In this document: piece after piece, positions 37,851 to 46,871 of the stretch
Position numbering within the stretch: position 1 is the stretch's first letter
Layout: each line of letters opens with the position of its first letter
NCBI RefSeq assembly: GCF_008298015.1
Contig: NZ_VTPX01000007.1
Location: 180,852 to 244,851, forward strand
DNA from: Salinicola corii
Lineage (GTDB): Bacteria > Pseudomonadota > Gammaproteobacteria > Pseudomonadales > Halomonadaceae
Reading direction: 5' to 3'
DNA: 64,000 nt
Translations under genes and position numbers: made by a program
The notes under the pieces: generated by a model
What the model was told of the DNA's origin: nothing
The model's input: the letters and a program-made list of their open reading frames with translations, nothing else
The model's database searches: none

Positions 37851-38408
37851 ATGATCGAACACTTTCGCCATCAAGCCTACTGCAATCTGTGGTCCAACCA
37901 TCGTCTGCTGAAGGCCTGCGCCCCATTGTCGGTAGCCGAGCTCAAGGCCAGGCGCAGCAGCTTCTTCCCCTCGATCCATGCCACGCTCAACCATATCCTG
38001 GTCGTCGACGCCTACTATATCGACGCGCTCGAGGGGGGCACGCTCGGTCAGCGGGCGTTCGAGGACGAGACCCCGCACGCGAGCGTCGATGCGCTGTGGC
38101 CGGCCCAGGAAGCGCTGGACCGGCGCCTGATCGCTGTCTGCGAAGCGCTGACCCCCTCGACGCTGGCCGAAAACGTCACGCTCCAACGGGCCGAGCGCCG
38201 ACAGCTGGAACCGGCACATCGCGTGCTGGCGCACCTCTTCGTCCACCAGACGCATCACCGTGGTCAGGTTCACGCCATGCTCTCGGAGACCGATGTCGCA
38301 CCGCCACAGCTCGACGAATTCTTCCTGCTCGACGAAGCGCCTCTAAGGCAGACGGAGTTCGAGGCGCTGGGAATCAGCGAAGCGCAGGTGTGGTCGACGC
38401 TTCGCTAG
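37851..38408 (+). CDS. DinB-family protein
   Basis: The 185-residue four-helix protein has the DinB/YfiT metal-binding His pattern: HATLNHILVVDAYYIDAL and, near residue 140, HLFVHQTHHRGQVHAML. Family members include thiol-dependent metalloenzymes and damage-induced proteins of unknown role. GAGG lies 11 bases before the ATG. Its stop is six bases from the end of the convergent HAD gene. Confidence 0.87.
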   Translation: MIEHFRHQAYCNLWSNHRLLKACAPLSVAELKARRSSFFPSIHATLNHILVVDAYYIDALEGGTLGQRAFEDETPHASVDALWPAQEALDRRLIAVCEALTPSTLAENVTLQRAERRQLEPAHRVLAHLFVHQTHHRGQVHAMLSETDVAPPQLDEFFLLDEAPLRQTEFEALGISEAQVWSTLR

Positions 38409-38414
38409 CGTCGG

Positions 38415-39131
38415 TCAAAACAACTCGCGATGCGCCTCGGCGAGCGCCGCCATGCTGTTGAAGCGGAAGTCGACCCTCGGCATGTCGCCTGGATTCATGG
38501 TCGCGCCGAAGCCCTCCTTGTCGTGGCGACGATAGATCCAGCAGTTGGCCAATCCATACCGGTTGGCCGGCTGGTGGTCGTGGAACATGCTCTCGGCGGT
38601 GTGCAGGATCTGCGACTTGTCGATATCGCGCTCGCCGAGCTTCTCCAGCATGTATTCGAAATTGCGCGCCGCAGGCTTGTAGGAGCCGATGTCCTCGGCC
38701 GTGTAGACTGCATCGAACTCGACACCAAGCTTGCGCTGGCTGTAGGCAAAGCTCTCGTTGTCGACGTTGGAGAGCACCACCAGCTTGTAATGCTGCTTGA
38801 GATAGCCGAGCGCCTCAGCGGTGTCGGCGAAAGCCGGCCACTGCTTGACGAAATCGCCATAGGCAAGGCACTCGTCGTGGCTGACCGCCACGCCCCACTC
38901 TTCCGCCAGGCGCTTGTAGACGACCGCCAACAGCAGCCGGTACTGCAGATGCGGTGTGTAACGCTGCTGGGTCGATTCATGCCGGGCGTGCGCCTCGAGC
39001 ACCTGGTCGCGACTCAGGCTCTGCCCGGTGCGCTGCAGCAGTGGCTGCAGCCCGGCGACCATGCCGCTCTCCCAGTCGATCAGGGTGCCGTAGACGTCAA
39101 AGGTCAGGGTGGTGAAATCCGTCAATTGCAT
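38415..39131 (-). CDS. HAD-superfamily hydrolase, haloacid dehalogenase type II-like
   Basis: The 238-residue protein has the HAD nucleophile D12 in TLTFDVYGTLIDWE, motif II VVLSNVDNESF and motif III/IV EDIGSYKPAARNFEYML with the conserved Lys. Helical cap segments lie between. It is most like type II 2-haloacid dehalogenases, but many such proteins are phosphatases. The ATG at 39131 has GAGGGA upstream. It lies 64 bases after the PucR gene on the same strand and may be its target. Confidence 0.85.
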   Translation of the reverse strand: MQLTDFTTLTFDVYGTLIDWESGMVAGLQPLLQRTGQSLSRDQVLEAHARHESTQQRYTPHLQYRLLLAVVYKRLAEEWGVAVSHDECLAYGDFVKQWPAFADTAEALGYLKQHYKLVVLSNVDNESFAYSQRKLGVEFDAVYTAEDIGSYKPAARNFEYMLEKLGERDIDKSQILHTAESMFHDHQPANRYGLANCWIYRRHDKEGFGATMNPGDMPRVDFRFNSMAALAEAHRELF

Positions 39132-39195
39132 GAGGGTCCCTCTGGTAGCGTCGAGATGCGTTTCCAACGTCGTATGTCGATGATTCGGCTGGCGT

Positions 39196-40776
39196 TCAGC
39201 CGGAATCCGTATTGAGCAGGCGCATGGCGACCTGGAGCTGCAGTCTGGCGTCGGCGTCGTTCAGGGGCATGCCCAGCGCCGTCTCCAATCGCTCGATCCG
39301 GTAACGCAGCGTGCTGATGTGGATATCGAGTGCACGGGCGGCCTGCGCCAACTGAAAGCCACTGTCCGCCAGTGCCGAGAGCGTCTCGATGGCGCTCTGC
39401 CGTCGCGCGCCTTGCCCCAGGGCACGGGAAATACGCTCGAGGAACAGTCGTCGAGCCTCGGTATCGCCCTCCAGCACCCGGTCGAACAGCAAGGCTTCGA
39501 AATCCCGGCGCTCTCCCGGCCTGAGGGAAGGCAGCAGACGCGCCACGTCTCCGGCACCCTCGGCAATGGCCGCCGCCCCCTGCACTTCGCGGCTGATCGC
39601 CATGGCCGCCGCGCCATCGTTGAGTTCGCGCCAGAGCATTGCCGTCGAGATATCGGTGCGAACCAGGAACAGCAGCTGGTTGAGCGAGACGGAGATCAGC
39701 GGCGGCAGGCCCTGTGCCTCGAGTTGCTCCCTCAGGCGACGCTCCCATCGCTCCCGACGCAGCAGCCCATCCCGGCTCAGCGGCACCGGCTCGTTGAGCA
39801 GGATGGCGCAGACATGGTAGCCGGTGTGGGGATCCCACCCCTGCAGCGACGCGCGCTCCAGCGCGGTCGGGGTGGGCTCGAACCGCCCCTCCAGCAGCGA
39901 GTCGACGAAGGCGTAGCCGAGCCGGGTTTCCTGTGCCTGCAGCGCCCGCTGGTGGGACAGGTGCAGTGCCGAGATCAGGGCAGCCTGCTCGGCGGCGCGG
40001 CGTTCCAGTTCGCCCACGGGAGAAGCCGTCTCGTCGATCCACAGCGTGGCGGCCGGCACCTCCAGAATTCGCACCGGGCAGGCCAGCATTCGGCCGCCGT
40101 CCTCCTCGCCCAGGGAGCGAGCCGAGACCGCGGTCAGAAACTGGGCATCAGCCAGCATCGTCGATGTCGGCAGGCGCATCGCCTCGATTCCGGCGCTTCC
40201 CCCCAGCCATTCGCCCTCCAGACCGGTGAAGAGCACGTCCCGCTCGAGCAGCAGGCTCAATGCCGTGGCGATATCGCCCAGGCTGCGCGCCGTCAGCGCC
40301 GACCGGGTGAGGTCGCGATGAATCCGCTCCGCCTGGGCGATCAACTGTCCCTGGCGGGCGATCAGCCAGGCGTGCACCTCCTCGGTGATCTGGCTGAACG
40401 GAACGTCCCAGGGGATCTCCAGGAGCGGAAAATCCAGCGCTTCGGCCACGCGCCGGCTGGTCTCGGGAAAGGCGGTGAGGAACCTCGGCACCGCCAGCGC
40501 CACGCCGGCCAGCTCCTTCTTCACCAGCGCCTCGATCAGTGCCCGCTCGGCGGCCGGCTCGTCAGGCCAATGATAACCGGTGGTCAGCAGTAGCTGACCC
40601 TCGCGAACCCAAGCGACGATATCGGGATGATCGACCATGTGCACCCAGCGCAACGGTCGATCCAGCGAGCGCTCGCCAGCCACCACGCGAGCGTGGCGCA
40701 GATTGGTCTCACGCAGCGCGGTGGCCAGGTCGAGCTCGACCGGCGGCCGCGCCATGTCGGCCTCGTCAACCGACAT
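39196..40776 (-). CDS. PucR-family transcriptional regulator
   Basis: The 526-residue regulator has an N-terminal PucR ligand domain (about 15-135: LDLATALRETNLRHARVV, then VREGQLLLTTGYHW), a central GGDEF-like region and a C-terminal PucR helix-turn-helix (about 465-520: ALADSGFQLAQAARALDIHI, then STLRYRIERLETALG). These control purine, amino acid or amine catabolism. It starts five bases after the stop of the aldehyde dehydrogenase gene, so they form an operon and it likely regulates that pathway. A Met at codon 8 is another possible start. Confidence 0.88.
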   Translation of the reverse strand: MSVDEADMARPPVELDLATALRETNLRHARVVAGERSLDRPLRWVHMVDHPDIVAWVREGQLLLTTGYHWPDEPAAERALIEALVKKELAGVALAVPRFLTAFPETSRRVAEALDFPLLEIPWDVPFSQITEEVHAWLIARQGQLIAQAERIHRDLTRSALTARSLGDIATALSLLLERDVLFTGLEGEWLGGSAGIEAMRLPTSTMLADAQFLTAVSARSLGEEDGGRMLACPVRILEVPAATLWIDETASPVGELERRAAEQAALISALHLSHQRALQAQETRLGYAFVDSLLEGRFEPTPTALERASLQGWDPHTGYHVCAILLNEPVPLSRDGLLRRERWERRLREQLEAQGLPPLISVSLNQLLFLVRTDISTAMLWRELNDGAAAMAISREVQGAAAIAEGAGDVARLLPSLRPGERRDFEALLFDRVLEGDTEARRLFLERISRALGQGARRQSAIETLSALADSGFQLAQAARALDIHISTLRYRIERLETALGMPLNDADARLQLQVAMRLLNTDSG

Positions 40777-40781
40777 GGCGG

Positions 40782-42266
40782 TCAGCCATCCAGCCGCGTC
40801 GAGACGAACTTGGTATCGAGATATTCATCGATGCCGTAGCGGCCACCCTCGCGACCCAGGCCGCTGTCCTTGACGCCGCCGAACGGCGCCTGGGGCACGG
40901 AAGGCGCGCCATCGTTGACGCCGACGATACCGTAGTCCAGCGCTTCGGAAACCCGTGCCGCCCGGCCCAGATTGCGGGTCCACAGGTAGGCGGCGAGGCC
41001 GAACGGCGTGGCGTTGGCGGCGGCGATCGCCTCTTCCTCGCTATCGAAGGCAATCAGCGGGGCGACGGGACCGAAGGTCTCCTCCTGCATGATCTGCATG
41101 TCATTGGAAACGTCCGCGAGCACCGTCGGCGCGACGAAGAAACCGTCGACGTCACGCTCGGCCGTCAGACGACGAGCCCCCTTGGCCACGGCATCGTCGA
41201 TATGAAATTGCGCCTTGTCGCGCCCCGCCTGACTGACCAGCGGACCGATCTGGGTCGTCTCGTCCTCCGGCTGCCCCACGCGCAGTTCGTCGACCGCGGC
41301 GGTCAGACGCGCGGAGAAGGCGTCGAGAATGCCACGCTGAACGTAGATGCGATTGGCACAGACGCAGGTCTGGCCACCATTGCGGAACTTGCTCGCCATC
41401 ACCTCGGCCACCGCGGCCTCGATGTCGGCGTCGTCGAAGACCAGGAACGGTGCATGCCCGCCCAGCTCCAGCGACATGCGCTTCATGGTGGCGGCGGATT
41501 TGGCGTAGAGATGCTTGCCGACCGGTGTGCTGCCGGTGAAGGTCACCTTGCGGATGCGCCGATCTTCCATCAAGGCGTCGCTGACCGCCGCCGGTCGCTC
41601 GGCGGTGATCACCTGGAACACCTCCGCCGGCCCGCCGGCCTGCTGCCAGAGCTGGGCCAGCAGCAGCGCCGTGACCGGCGTCTGCTCCGCTGGCTTGACG
41701 ATCACCGAGCAGCCTGCCGCCAGCCCCGGTGCCACCTTGCGGGTGATCATGGCGGCCGGGAAGTTCCATGGCGTGATCGCCAGCACCGGGCCGACCGGCT
41801 GACGCAGCACGGCAAGCCGTTTGTCCGGATGCTGGCTGGGCAGAATGTCGCCATCGATACGCTTGGCCTGTTCCGCGTACCACTCCAGGAAGCTGGCGGC
41901 ATAGTCGACTTCCCCCCGCGCCTCGCGGATCGGCTTGCCCATCTCCCGGGACATGGTGACGGCGAGGATTTCCTTGGCCTCCATCATCGCCCGGTGCCAC
42001 GCCTTGAGCAGAGCTGCCCGTTCGAAGGCAGTGGTCTTGCGCCACGCCTCGAAGCCGCGCTGGGCGTTATCGGCGGCCAGCTTCGCCTGTGCCACTCCGC
42101 AGTCGGCGACCTCGGCGATCACCTCCCCGGTGGCGGGGGAACGCAAGGCGTAGCGGCCCGCATCGGCGGCATCGAAGCCGACGATCGAAGCGGGGTAGTA
42201 GTGGGCATCAGCAGGCGTACGAAGTGGTACGGTTGGACTCTGAAGAGAGGATGAGGAGGAAGACAT
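40782..42266 (-). CDS. gabD: NAD(P)-dependent succinate-semialdehyde dehydrogenase-like aldehyde dehydrogenase
   Basis: The 494-residue aldehyde dehydrogenase has AITPWNFPAAMITRKVAPGLA, the nucleotide-binding TFTGSTPVGK, the general base Glu in MSLELGGHAPF and the catalytic Cys in FRNGGQTCVCANRIYVQ. The pattern AREARGEVDYAASFLEWYAE type and DSGLGREGGRYGIDEYLDTK are typical of succinate-semialdehyde dehydrogenases of the GabD group, which feed GABA or related amines into the TCA cycle. The ATG at 42266 with AGGTGA nine bases before it is preferred to a GTG four codons upstream. No transaminase is linked, so the substrate is open. Confidence 0.87.
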   Translation of the reverse strand: MSSSSSSLQSPTVPLRTPADAHYYPASIVGFDAADAGRYALRSPATGEVIAEVADCGVAQAKLAADNAQRGFEAWRKTTAFERAALLKAWHRAMMEAKEILAVTMSREMGKPIREARGEVDYAASFLEWYAEQAKRIDGDILPSQHPDKRLAVLRQPVGPVLAITPWNFPAAMITRKVAPGLAAGCSVIVKPAEQTPVTALLLAQLWQQAGGPAEVFQVITAERPAAVSDALMEDRRIRKVTFTGSTPVGKHLYAKSAATMKRMSLELGGHAPFLVFDDADIEAAVAEVMASKFRNGGQTCVCANRIYVQRGILDAFSARLTAAVDELRVGQPEDETTQIGPLVSQAGRDKAQFHIDDAVAKGARRLTAERDVDGFFVAPTVLADVSNDMQIMQEETFGPVAPLIAFDSEEEAIAAANATPFGLAAYLWTRNLGRAARVSEALDYGIVGVNDGAPSVPQAPFGGVKDSGLGREGGRYGIDEYLDTKFVSTRLDG

Positions 42267-42354
42267 CGATCCGGTCACCTGTGCGAAAAGAAGGAAGTCT
42301 AGCCATCCTACCTCCAGGCCGAAGCGAAAACCTCCTGCAAAAAGCCGGATAAAT

Positions 42355-42380
42355 TGATCAAAAAATCCTGCTTATAGCAG
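42355..42380 (-). terminator. Possible deoR terminator
   Basis: On the minus strand CTGCT-ATA-AGCAG is followed by GATTTTTTG, just past the deoR stop. The stem is only five pairs, but the T-run is good. Confidence 0.45.
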
Positions 42381-42386
42381 AATATT

Positions 42387-43163
42387 TCAAACCACCTGGA
42401 TCTTCGAGGCGGCCTCTTCGGTCATCCGGCCGCGCCAGGTCCGCCCGGGATCGCCGCTGGTCAGCAGGGTGTCGAAGTCCGACAGTTCGGCGAAGAACGC
42501 CGCTCGCATCACATCGAGCTTGCTCTCGTCGGCGACCAGGATCCTGCGTTCCGCATGTTCGATGGCGGCCTGCTTGGGTGCCACTTCATGGAAGTGGAAA
42601 CAGCTGGCCCCCTTTTCGGCATGGACCCCGGCAGCGGAGATCAGCGCCTTGTTGATACCCAAGCGGCGAATCGCCGTGGTGACGTCCTGCCCGCCGAAGG
42701 AGTCGGAAGCGGCGTAGTAGAGCCCGCCCAGCACCACCAGGCGCATGTTGGGCATGTCGCGCTGGCTAAACGCGTTGGCGACGTTGAGGGCGTAGGTCAC
42801 GATGGTCACGTTCATCTCGCGCGGCAGCAACGCGCAGAACGGCATCAACGTCGTGCCGCAATCGACGAAGACGGTATCGCCCTCCTCGATCATCGACACG
42901 ACCGCCTCGCAGAGGCGTCGCTTGGCCTTCGCATAGCGGTCTCTCTGTGCATCGAGATTGTAGGCGGCGGCAAACTGAGGGTTGTCGGCCATGACCAGGT
43001 GGCCACCGAAGGAGATGATGGCACCGTTACTGGCGGCGATATCCCGCCTCACCGTCATCTCGGAGACGTCGCACAGCGTCGCCGCATCGGCCAGTGGAAG
43101 CGCGCCGTTGCGCCGGATCGCTTCACGGAGTCTCTCGAGCCTTACGGCGCTGCGGCCATTCAT
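42387..43163 (-). CDS. deoR: DeoR-family repressor, probable deoxyribonucleoside regulator
   Basis: The 258-residue regulator has the DeoR helix-turn-helix (LPLADAATLCDVSEMTVRRDI) and a sugar-isomerase-like effector domain with VFVDCGTTLMPF and SAAGVHAEKGASCFHFHEV. The latter segment closely parallels E. coli DeoR, which responds to deoxyribose-5-phosphate. The ATG has GGGAG seven bases upstream. It is next to tsx and opposite the nupC-deo-cdd operon, so a role in controlling this cluster is very likely. Confidence 0.88.
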   Translation of the reverse strand: MNGRSAVRLERLREAIRRNGALPLADAATLCDVSEMTVRRDIAASNGAIISFGGHLVMADNPQFAAAYNLDAQRDRYAKAKRRLCEAVVSMIEEGDTVFVDCGTTLMPFCALLPREMNVTIVTYALNVANAFSQRDMPNMRLVVLGGLYYAASDSFGGQDVTTAIRRLGINKALISAAGVHAEKGASCFHFHEVAPKQAAIEHAERRILVADESKLDVMRAAFFAELSDFDTLLTSGDPGRTWRGRMTEEAASKIQVV

Positions 43164-43292
43164 GACATTCTCCCGACATTATCTTTCCGATCAGGGTGTT
43201 GCGACATCGTTTCACGCGCCATGTCTCTTCCTTGGACACTCACCAGCTAGCACGGTATCACCGCCGGCCAACGATGTTACCCCGTAACGCAG

Positions 43293-43314
43293 CGAGGAGC
43301 CCGCAGGCTCCTCG
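43293..43314 (-). terminator. Hairpin downstream of tsx
   Basis: Perfect stem CGAGGAGCC/GGCTCCTCG with a 4-base loop, 23 bases past the tsx stop. No T-run, so termination is probable but not certain. Confidence 0.55.
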
Positions 43315-43337
43315 TCGACGAATCCACTCCTGCAGCG

Positions 43338-44345
43338 TCAGAACTGCCAGCCAACGCCGAAGTAGTAGCCCCATCCGGTGGAACGCAACTCGAAGCTGTC
43401 GCCGTGACTGTTGGGGAACGGCGCCATCTCGCCATCGTTCCATTGGCCGCCGTTGTGGAAATAGCGTGCCACCGCCATGAAGCGCAGATGCGTGAACTGG
43501 TACAGCAGCACGTTGGTCGCCACAGTCGACTCGTTGGTACGGGTCGGGTCGTTGTCGCCGAGGTCCGAACCGAAATCGTGGTTGGTGAAACCGACGTAGA
43601 CCAGCGACGCACCGTTATCGAAGCTGCCCAGCGGATAGGAGTAGTTCAACTGCGCGCGGTAGCCATCCCAGGAGTGCTCGTTGGCGGCACCGTAATTTTC
43701 CCACTGGCGACGTTTGTAAAGATTGAACGAGAGCCCGAGCGGCGAGCCGGTATCGATATCGGTGCCCAGACCGGCGTAGAGCGTGTTCTGACGGCTCTCC
43801 GTGGTATGCCCCCAGTCGAAGATATAGTCGAAGGCGACGAACCACTCCTTGAACGGGCCGAAACTCAGGTCCTGGCCGGTCATGTCGTCGATGGAGAGAC
43901 GCGGCTCCAGCTCCATGAACACCGGCGACCCCTTGTCGAAGATACCGCTGTCCGCTGCATTGCCGACACCGAAGAATTTCGGGAAATCGATATAGCCGTA
44001 AAGATCCAGCGGCCCCTTGCGACCGAAGAATTCGTATTCCAGATAAATATCGTCGACCTGCTGCGGCCCGAACCGGATGCTCTTGCTGCCGATGACAGTG
44101 AGGTTCTGATGATACCAATCGGACAGATAGGGCCCGTCGGCGGTTTGCCCCTCTGCCGTCGGTCCTTCGTCCGGTGTCTCCTGCTCGATAACCGGCGCTT
44201 CGTTCTGGTCATCGGCGGCCCTGGCCGGGGATGCGGCCAGCGTCATCGCCCCCAATCCCAGCGACACCGACAACGCCAGATGGCGAGATCCTCCTTTCGG
44301 CCACCATTCCATAGCACCCATTGGCCGTGCGATTCGTTCTACCAT
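43338..44345 (-). CDS. tsx: Nucleoside-specific outer membrane channel Tsx
   Basis: The 335-residue protein has an N-terminal signal peptide (about residues 1-43, ending SPARA before ADDQ). Its 12-stranded barrel includes YLSDWYHQNLTVIGSKSIRFGP, FMELEPRLSIDDMTGQDLSFG, LYAGLGTDIDTGSPLGLSFN, YIGFTN-like VYVGFTNHDFGSDLGDND and ends with aromatic GWQF as outer membrane proteins do. Tsx lets nucleosides and deoxynucleosides through the outer membrane. The acidic stretch after the signal peptide (about 44-70) is longer than in E. coli. It is divergent from nupC and followed by deoR. Confidence 0.93.
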   Translation of the reverse strand: MVERIARPMGAMEWWPKGGSRHLALSVSLGLGAMTLAASPARAADDQNEAPVIEQETPDEGPTAEGQTADGPYLSDWYHQNLTVIGSKSIRFGPQQVDDIYLEYEFFGRKGPLDLYGYIDFPKFFGVGNAADSGIFDKGSPVFMELEPRLSIDDMTGQDLSFGPFKEWFVAFDYIFDWGHTTESRQNTLYAGLGTDIDTGSPLGLSFNLYKRRQWENYGAANEHSWDGYRAQLNYSYPLGSFDNGASLVYVGFTNHDFGSDLGDNDPTRTNESTVATNVLLYQFTHLRFMAVARYFHNGGQWNDGEMAPFPNSHGDSFELRSTGWGYYFGVGWQF

Positions 44346-44682
44346 GCCATTCCCCTACTCTTATTGTGTTGTCATCGTGACGTCATTGCGGCGGCGTCAT
44401 CGTCCAGACGGTTATCGCCGATTTGTGACTATTTTTTCATTCCCCTGACCGCCCGTGGCTGGCACAGGCATGCCATCGCGTCACTGCTACGCAATAGTGA
44501 CTCGGAAATAGGTCGTAAAGCACTACATATGGGCCCATTCTTTGTCCAAAAGTACTCTATGAGCTTGTGAGAATAAAAACAACAAGTGACGGGGAAAACC
44601 AAAAAATGTTAAAAACATCTCAAGAAGATGTCCTGTCGAAAGGCGTTTTCTACCCATCAGGACCAACACCAAGGACAACAAC
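44346..44682. promoter_or_regulatory. tsx-nupC divergent regulatory region
   Basis: These 337 AT-richer bases contain no gene and must hold the promoters of tsx and of nupC-deo-cdd. The palindrome ATGTT-AAA-AACAT (44606-44618) and an overlapping CATCT/AGATG repeat (to 44630) lie about 55-75 bases before nupC and are candidate operators for DeoR. No clear CRP site was seen, only loose TTGTGA half-sites. Confidence 0.5.
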
Positions 44683-45954
44683 ATGACACTCATCATGGGT
44701 CTGGTCGGCGTCGTCGTGCTGCTGATGATCGCGCTGATCTTCTCGAGCGACCGCAAGGCGATTCGGTTGCGGACCGTTATCGGCGCTTTTGCCATTCAAG
44801 CCGGTATCGGTGCCTTCGTGCTCTACGTGCCTTTCGGCCAGAGCGTGCTGGGATCCGTCTCCAGCGCCGTCAGCCAGGTCATCAGCTATGCCAACGACGG
44901 CATCGGCTTCCTGTTCGGCAACCTGGCCGATCCGACCAATGTCGGCTTCGTCTTCGCCATCAAGGTGCTGCCGATCATCATCTTCTTCTCGTCGCTGACG
45001 GCGGTGCTCTACTACCTGGGCATCATGCAGTGGGTCGTGCGCATCCTGGGCGGCGCGTTGCAGAAAGTGCTCGGCACCTCGCGCACCGAATCGCTCTCCG
45101 CCACCGCCAACATCTTCGTCGGTCAGACCGAGGCGCCACTGGTGGTGCGCCCGTTCCTGGCCAGCATGACGCGCTCCGAACTGTTCGCGGTCATGTGCGG
45201 CGGCCTGGCATCCGTCGCCGGCTCGGTGCTCGCCGGCTACGCCGAACTCGGCATCCCCATGGAGTATCTGATCGCCGCCTCGTTCATGGCGGCGCCCGGT
45301 GGCCTGCTGTTTGCCAAGATCCTGATGCCGGAAACGGAGCAGCCCGACGATCGCACCCAACAGGCCAGGGATGTGCTGGAAGCCGAGGACAAACCGGCCA
45401 ACGTGCTGGATGCCGCCGCTTCCGGCGCCTCGTCGGGGCTGATGCTGGCCGCCAACGTCGGCGCGATGCTGCTGGCCTTCATCGGCCTGATCGCCCTGAT
45501 CGACGGCATCCTCGGTGGCGTCGGGGGCTGGTTCGGGGTGGATTCGCTGAGCCTGTCGATGATCCTCGGCTGGTTGTTCTCACCGCTGGCGTTCGTGCTC
45601 GGCATTCCCTGGCATGAAGCGACACTGGCGGGCTCGTTCATCGGCCAGAAGCTGGTGGTCAATGAGTTCGTGGCGTACATCAACCTGGCCCCCTACATCA
45701 GCGGCGACACCGTGGTGGAAGCGACCGGTCAGGCGATGTCCGCCCATACCGCCGCGATCCTGTCGTTCGCGCTGTGCGGATTCGCCAACCTCTCATCGAT
45801 CGCGATCCTGCTCGGTGGTCTCGGCACGCTGGCGCCCAGTCGCCGGCCCGAGATCGCCCGCTACGGCCTCAAGGCCGTACTTGCCGGCACGCTCTCCAAC
45901 CTGATGTCGGCCACCCTGGCCGGGATCTTCCTGTCGCTGGCCGGCACGGCCTGA
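44683..45954 (+). CDS. nupC: Concentrative nucleoside transporter NupC
   Basis: The 423-residue inner-membrane transporter belongs to the CNT family and brings in nucleosides with a cation gradient. Landmarks are [48 protein letters not shown], the second-half [13 protein letters not shown] and [22 protein letters not shown]. It begins the deo-cdd operon, 115 bases ahead of deoC, and is opposite the Tsx porin, so uptake across both membranes is encoded here. The short ATGCG-TAT-CGCAT palindrome just after its stop could fine-tune downstream expression. Confidence 0.92.
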   Translation: MTLIMGLVGVVVLLMIALIFSSDRKAIRLRTVIGAFAIQAGIGAFVLYVPFGQSVLGSVSSAVSQVISYANDGIGFLFGNLADPTNVGFVFAIKVLPIIIFFSSLTAVLYYLGIMQWVVRILGGALQKVLGTSRTESLSATANIFVGQTEAPLVVRPFLASMTRSELFAVMCGGLASVAGSVLAGYAELGIPMEYLIAASFMAAPGGLLFAKILMPETEQPDDRTQQARDVLEAEDKPANVLDAAASGASSGLMLAANVGAMLLAFIGLIALIDGILGGVGGWFGVDSLSLSMILGWLFSPLAFVLGIPWHEATLAGSFIGQKLVVNEFVAYINLAPYISGDTVVEATGQAMSAHTAAILSFALCGFANLSSIAILLGGLGTLAPSRRPEIARYGLKAVLAGTLSNLMSATLAGIFLSLAGTA

Positions 45955-46069
45955 ACCGGGATGCGTATCGCATGATCGCCATGAAACCCCGGCAGACTCG
46001 GCGGAGACATGCCGGGAGCCGGGCTCGGCAGGAAGCCGCCACCAACACGCCGGACAAGGAGATAGGAAG

Positions 46070-46843
46070 ATGAGCAGTCTCGAGCAAGCCGCCAGCCGGG
46101 CGCTGGCCATGATGGACCTCACCTCGCTCAACGATGACGACGATGACGCTGCCATCCGGACACTGTGTCGTCGTACCGACACGCCGTACGGCGCCCCCGC
46201 CGCGGTCTGCCTCTACCCGGCGTTCATCGACGCGGCGGATCGCGAACTGACGGCCATGGGAATTCGCGACCGGGTACGGATCGCCACGGTGACCAATTTC
46301 CCCGACGGTAGCGTCAACGTCGAGCGCGCCTGCCGCGAGACCCGGGCGGCCGTCGCGGCCGGTGCCGACGAGGTCGACGTGGTGTTTCCCTACAAGGCGC
46401 TGATCGGCGGCGATGCCGAGTCGGGACGCGCCCTGGTCGCAGCCTGCCGCGACGCCTGCGGCGATCGCCTGCTCAAGGTGATACTGGAGACCGGCGAACT
46501 CGAGGATCCGGCGTTGATCCGCCAGGCCGCGGATATTGCGCTGGAGTGCGGCGCGGACTTCCTCAAGACCTCCACCGGCAAGGTGGCGGTCAACGCCACG
46601 CTGGAAGCCGCCGACATCCTGCTCTCCGCCATTCGCGACAGCGGCCGCGACGTCGGCTTCAAGGCGGCCGGCGGCATCCGATCCACCGAGGATGCCAAGG
46701 CCTACCTGGATCTGGCCGCCGGCATCATGGGCGAGGCGTGGCTCACCCCGGCGCACTTCCGCTTCGGCGCTTCCGGCCTACTGGATGCGCTGCTCGCGAC
46801 GCTGTCCGGCGACGACACCCAACCGACCGGCGGCGGATACTGA
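46070..46843 (+). CDS. deoC: Deoxyribose-phosphate aldolase
   Basis: The 257-residue TIM-barrel aldolase splits deoxyribose-5-phosphate into acetaldehyde and glyceraldehyde-3-phosphate. The Schiff-base Lys lies in DFLKTSTGKVAVNATLE and the second active Lys in VGFKAAGGIRS; VTNFPDGSVN and ADEVDVVFPYKAL are conserved. AAGGAG precedes the ATG. It is followed by deoA within 30 bases. Confidence 0.95.
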   Translation: MSSLEQAASRALAMMDLTSLNDDDDDAAIRTLCRRTDTPYGAPAAVCLYPAFIDAADRELTAMGIRDRVRIATVTNFPDGSVNVERACRETRAAVAAGADEVDVVFPYKALIGGDAESGRALVAACRDACGDRLLKVILETGELEDPALIRQAADIALECGADFLKTSTGKVAVNATLEAADILLSAIRDSGRDVGFKAAGGIRSTEDAKAYLDLAAGIMGEAWLTPAHFRFGASGLLDALLATLSGDDTQPTGGGY

Positions 46844-46871
46844 ATCAGGTCGACCACGAGCGGAGAGCGCC

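Noticed and set aside
40539..42254. 571-codon rightward frame opposite the aldehyde dehydrogenase and PucR genes
   Set aside because: It crosses two real genes in antisense; a by-product of high GC third positions.
44400..44560. CRP site before tsx/nupC
   Set aside because: Only loose TTGTGA half-sites without a matching second half at the right spacing.
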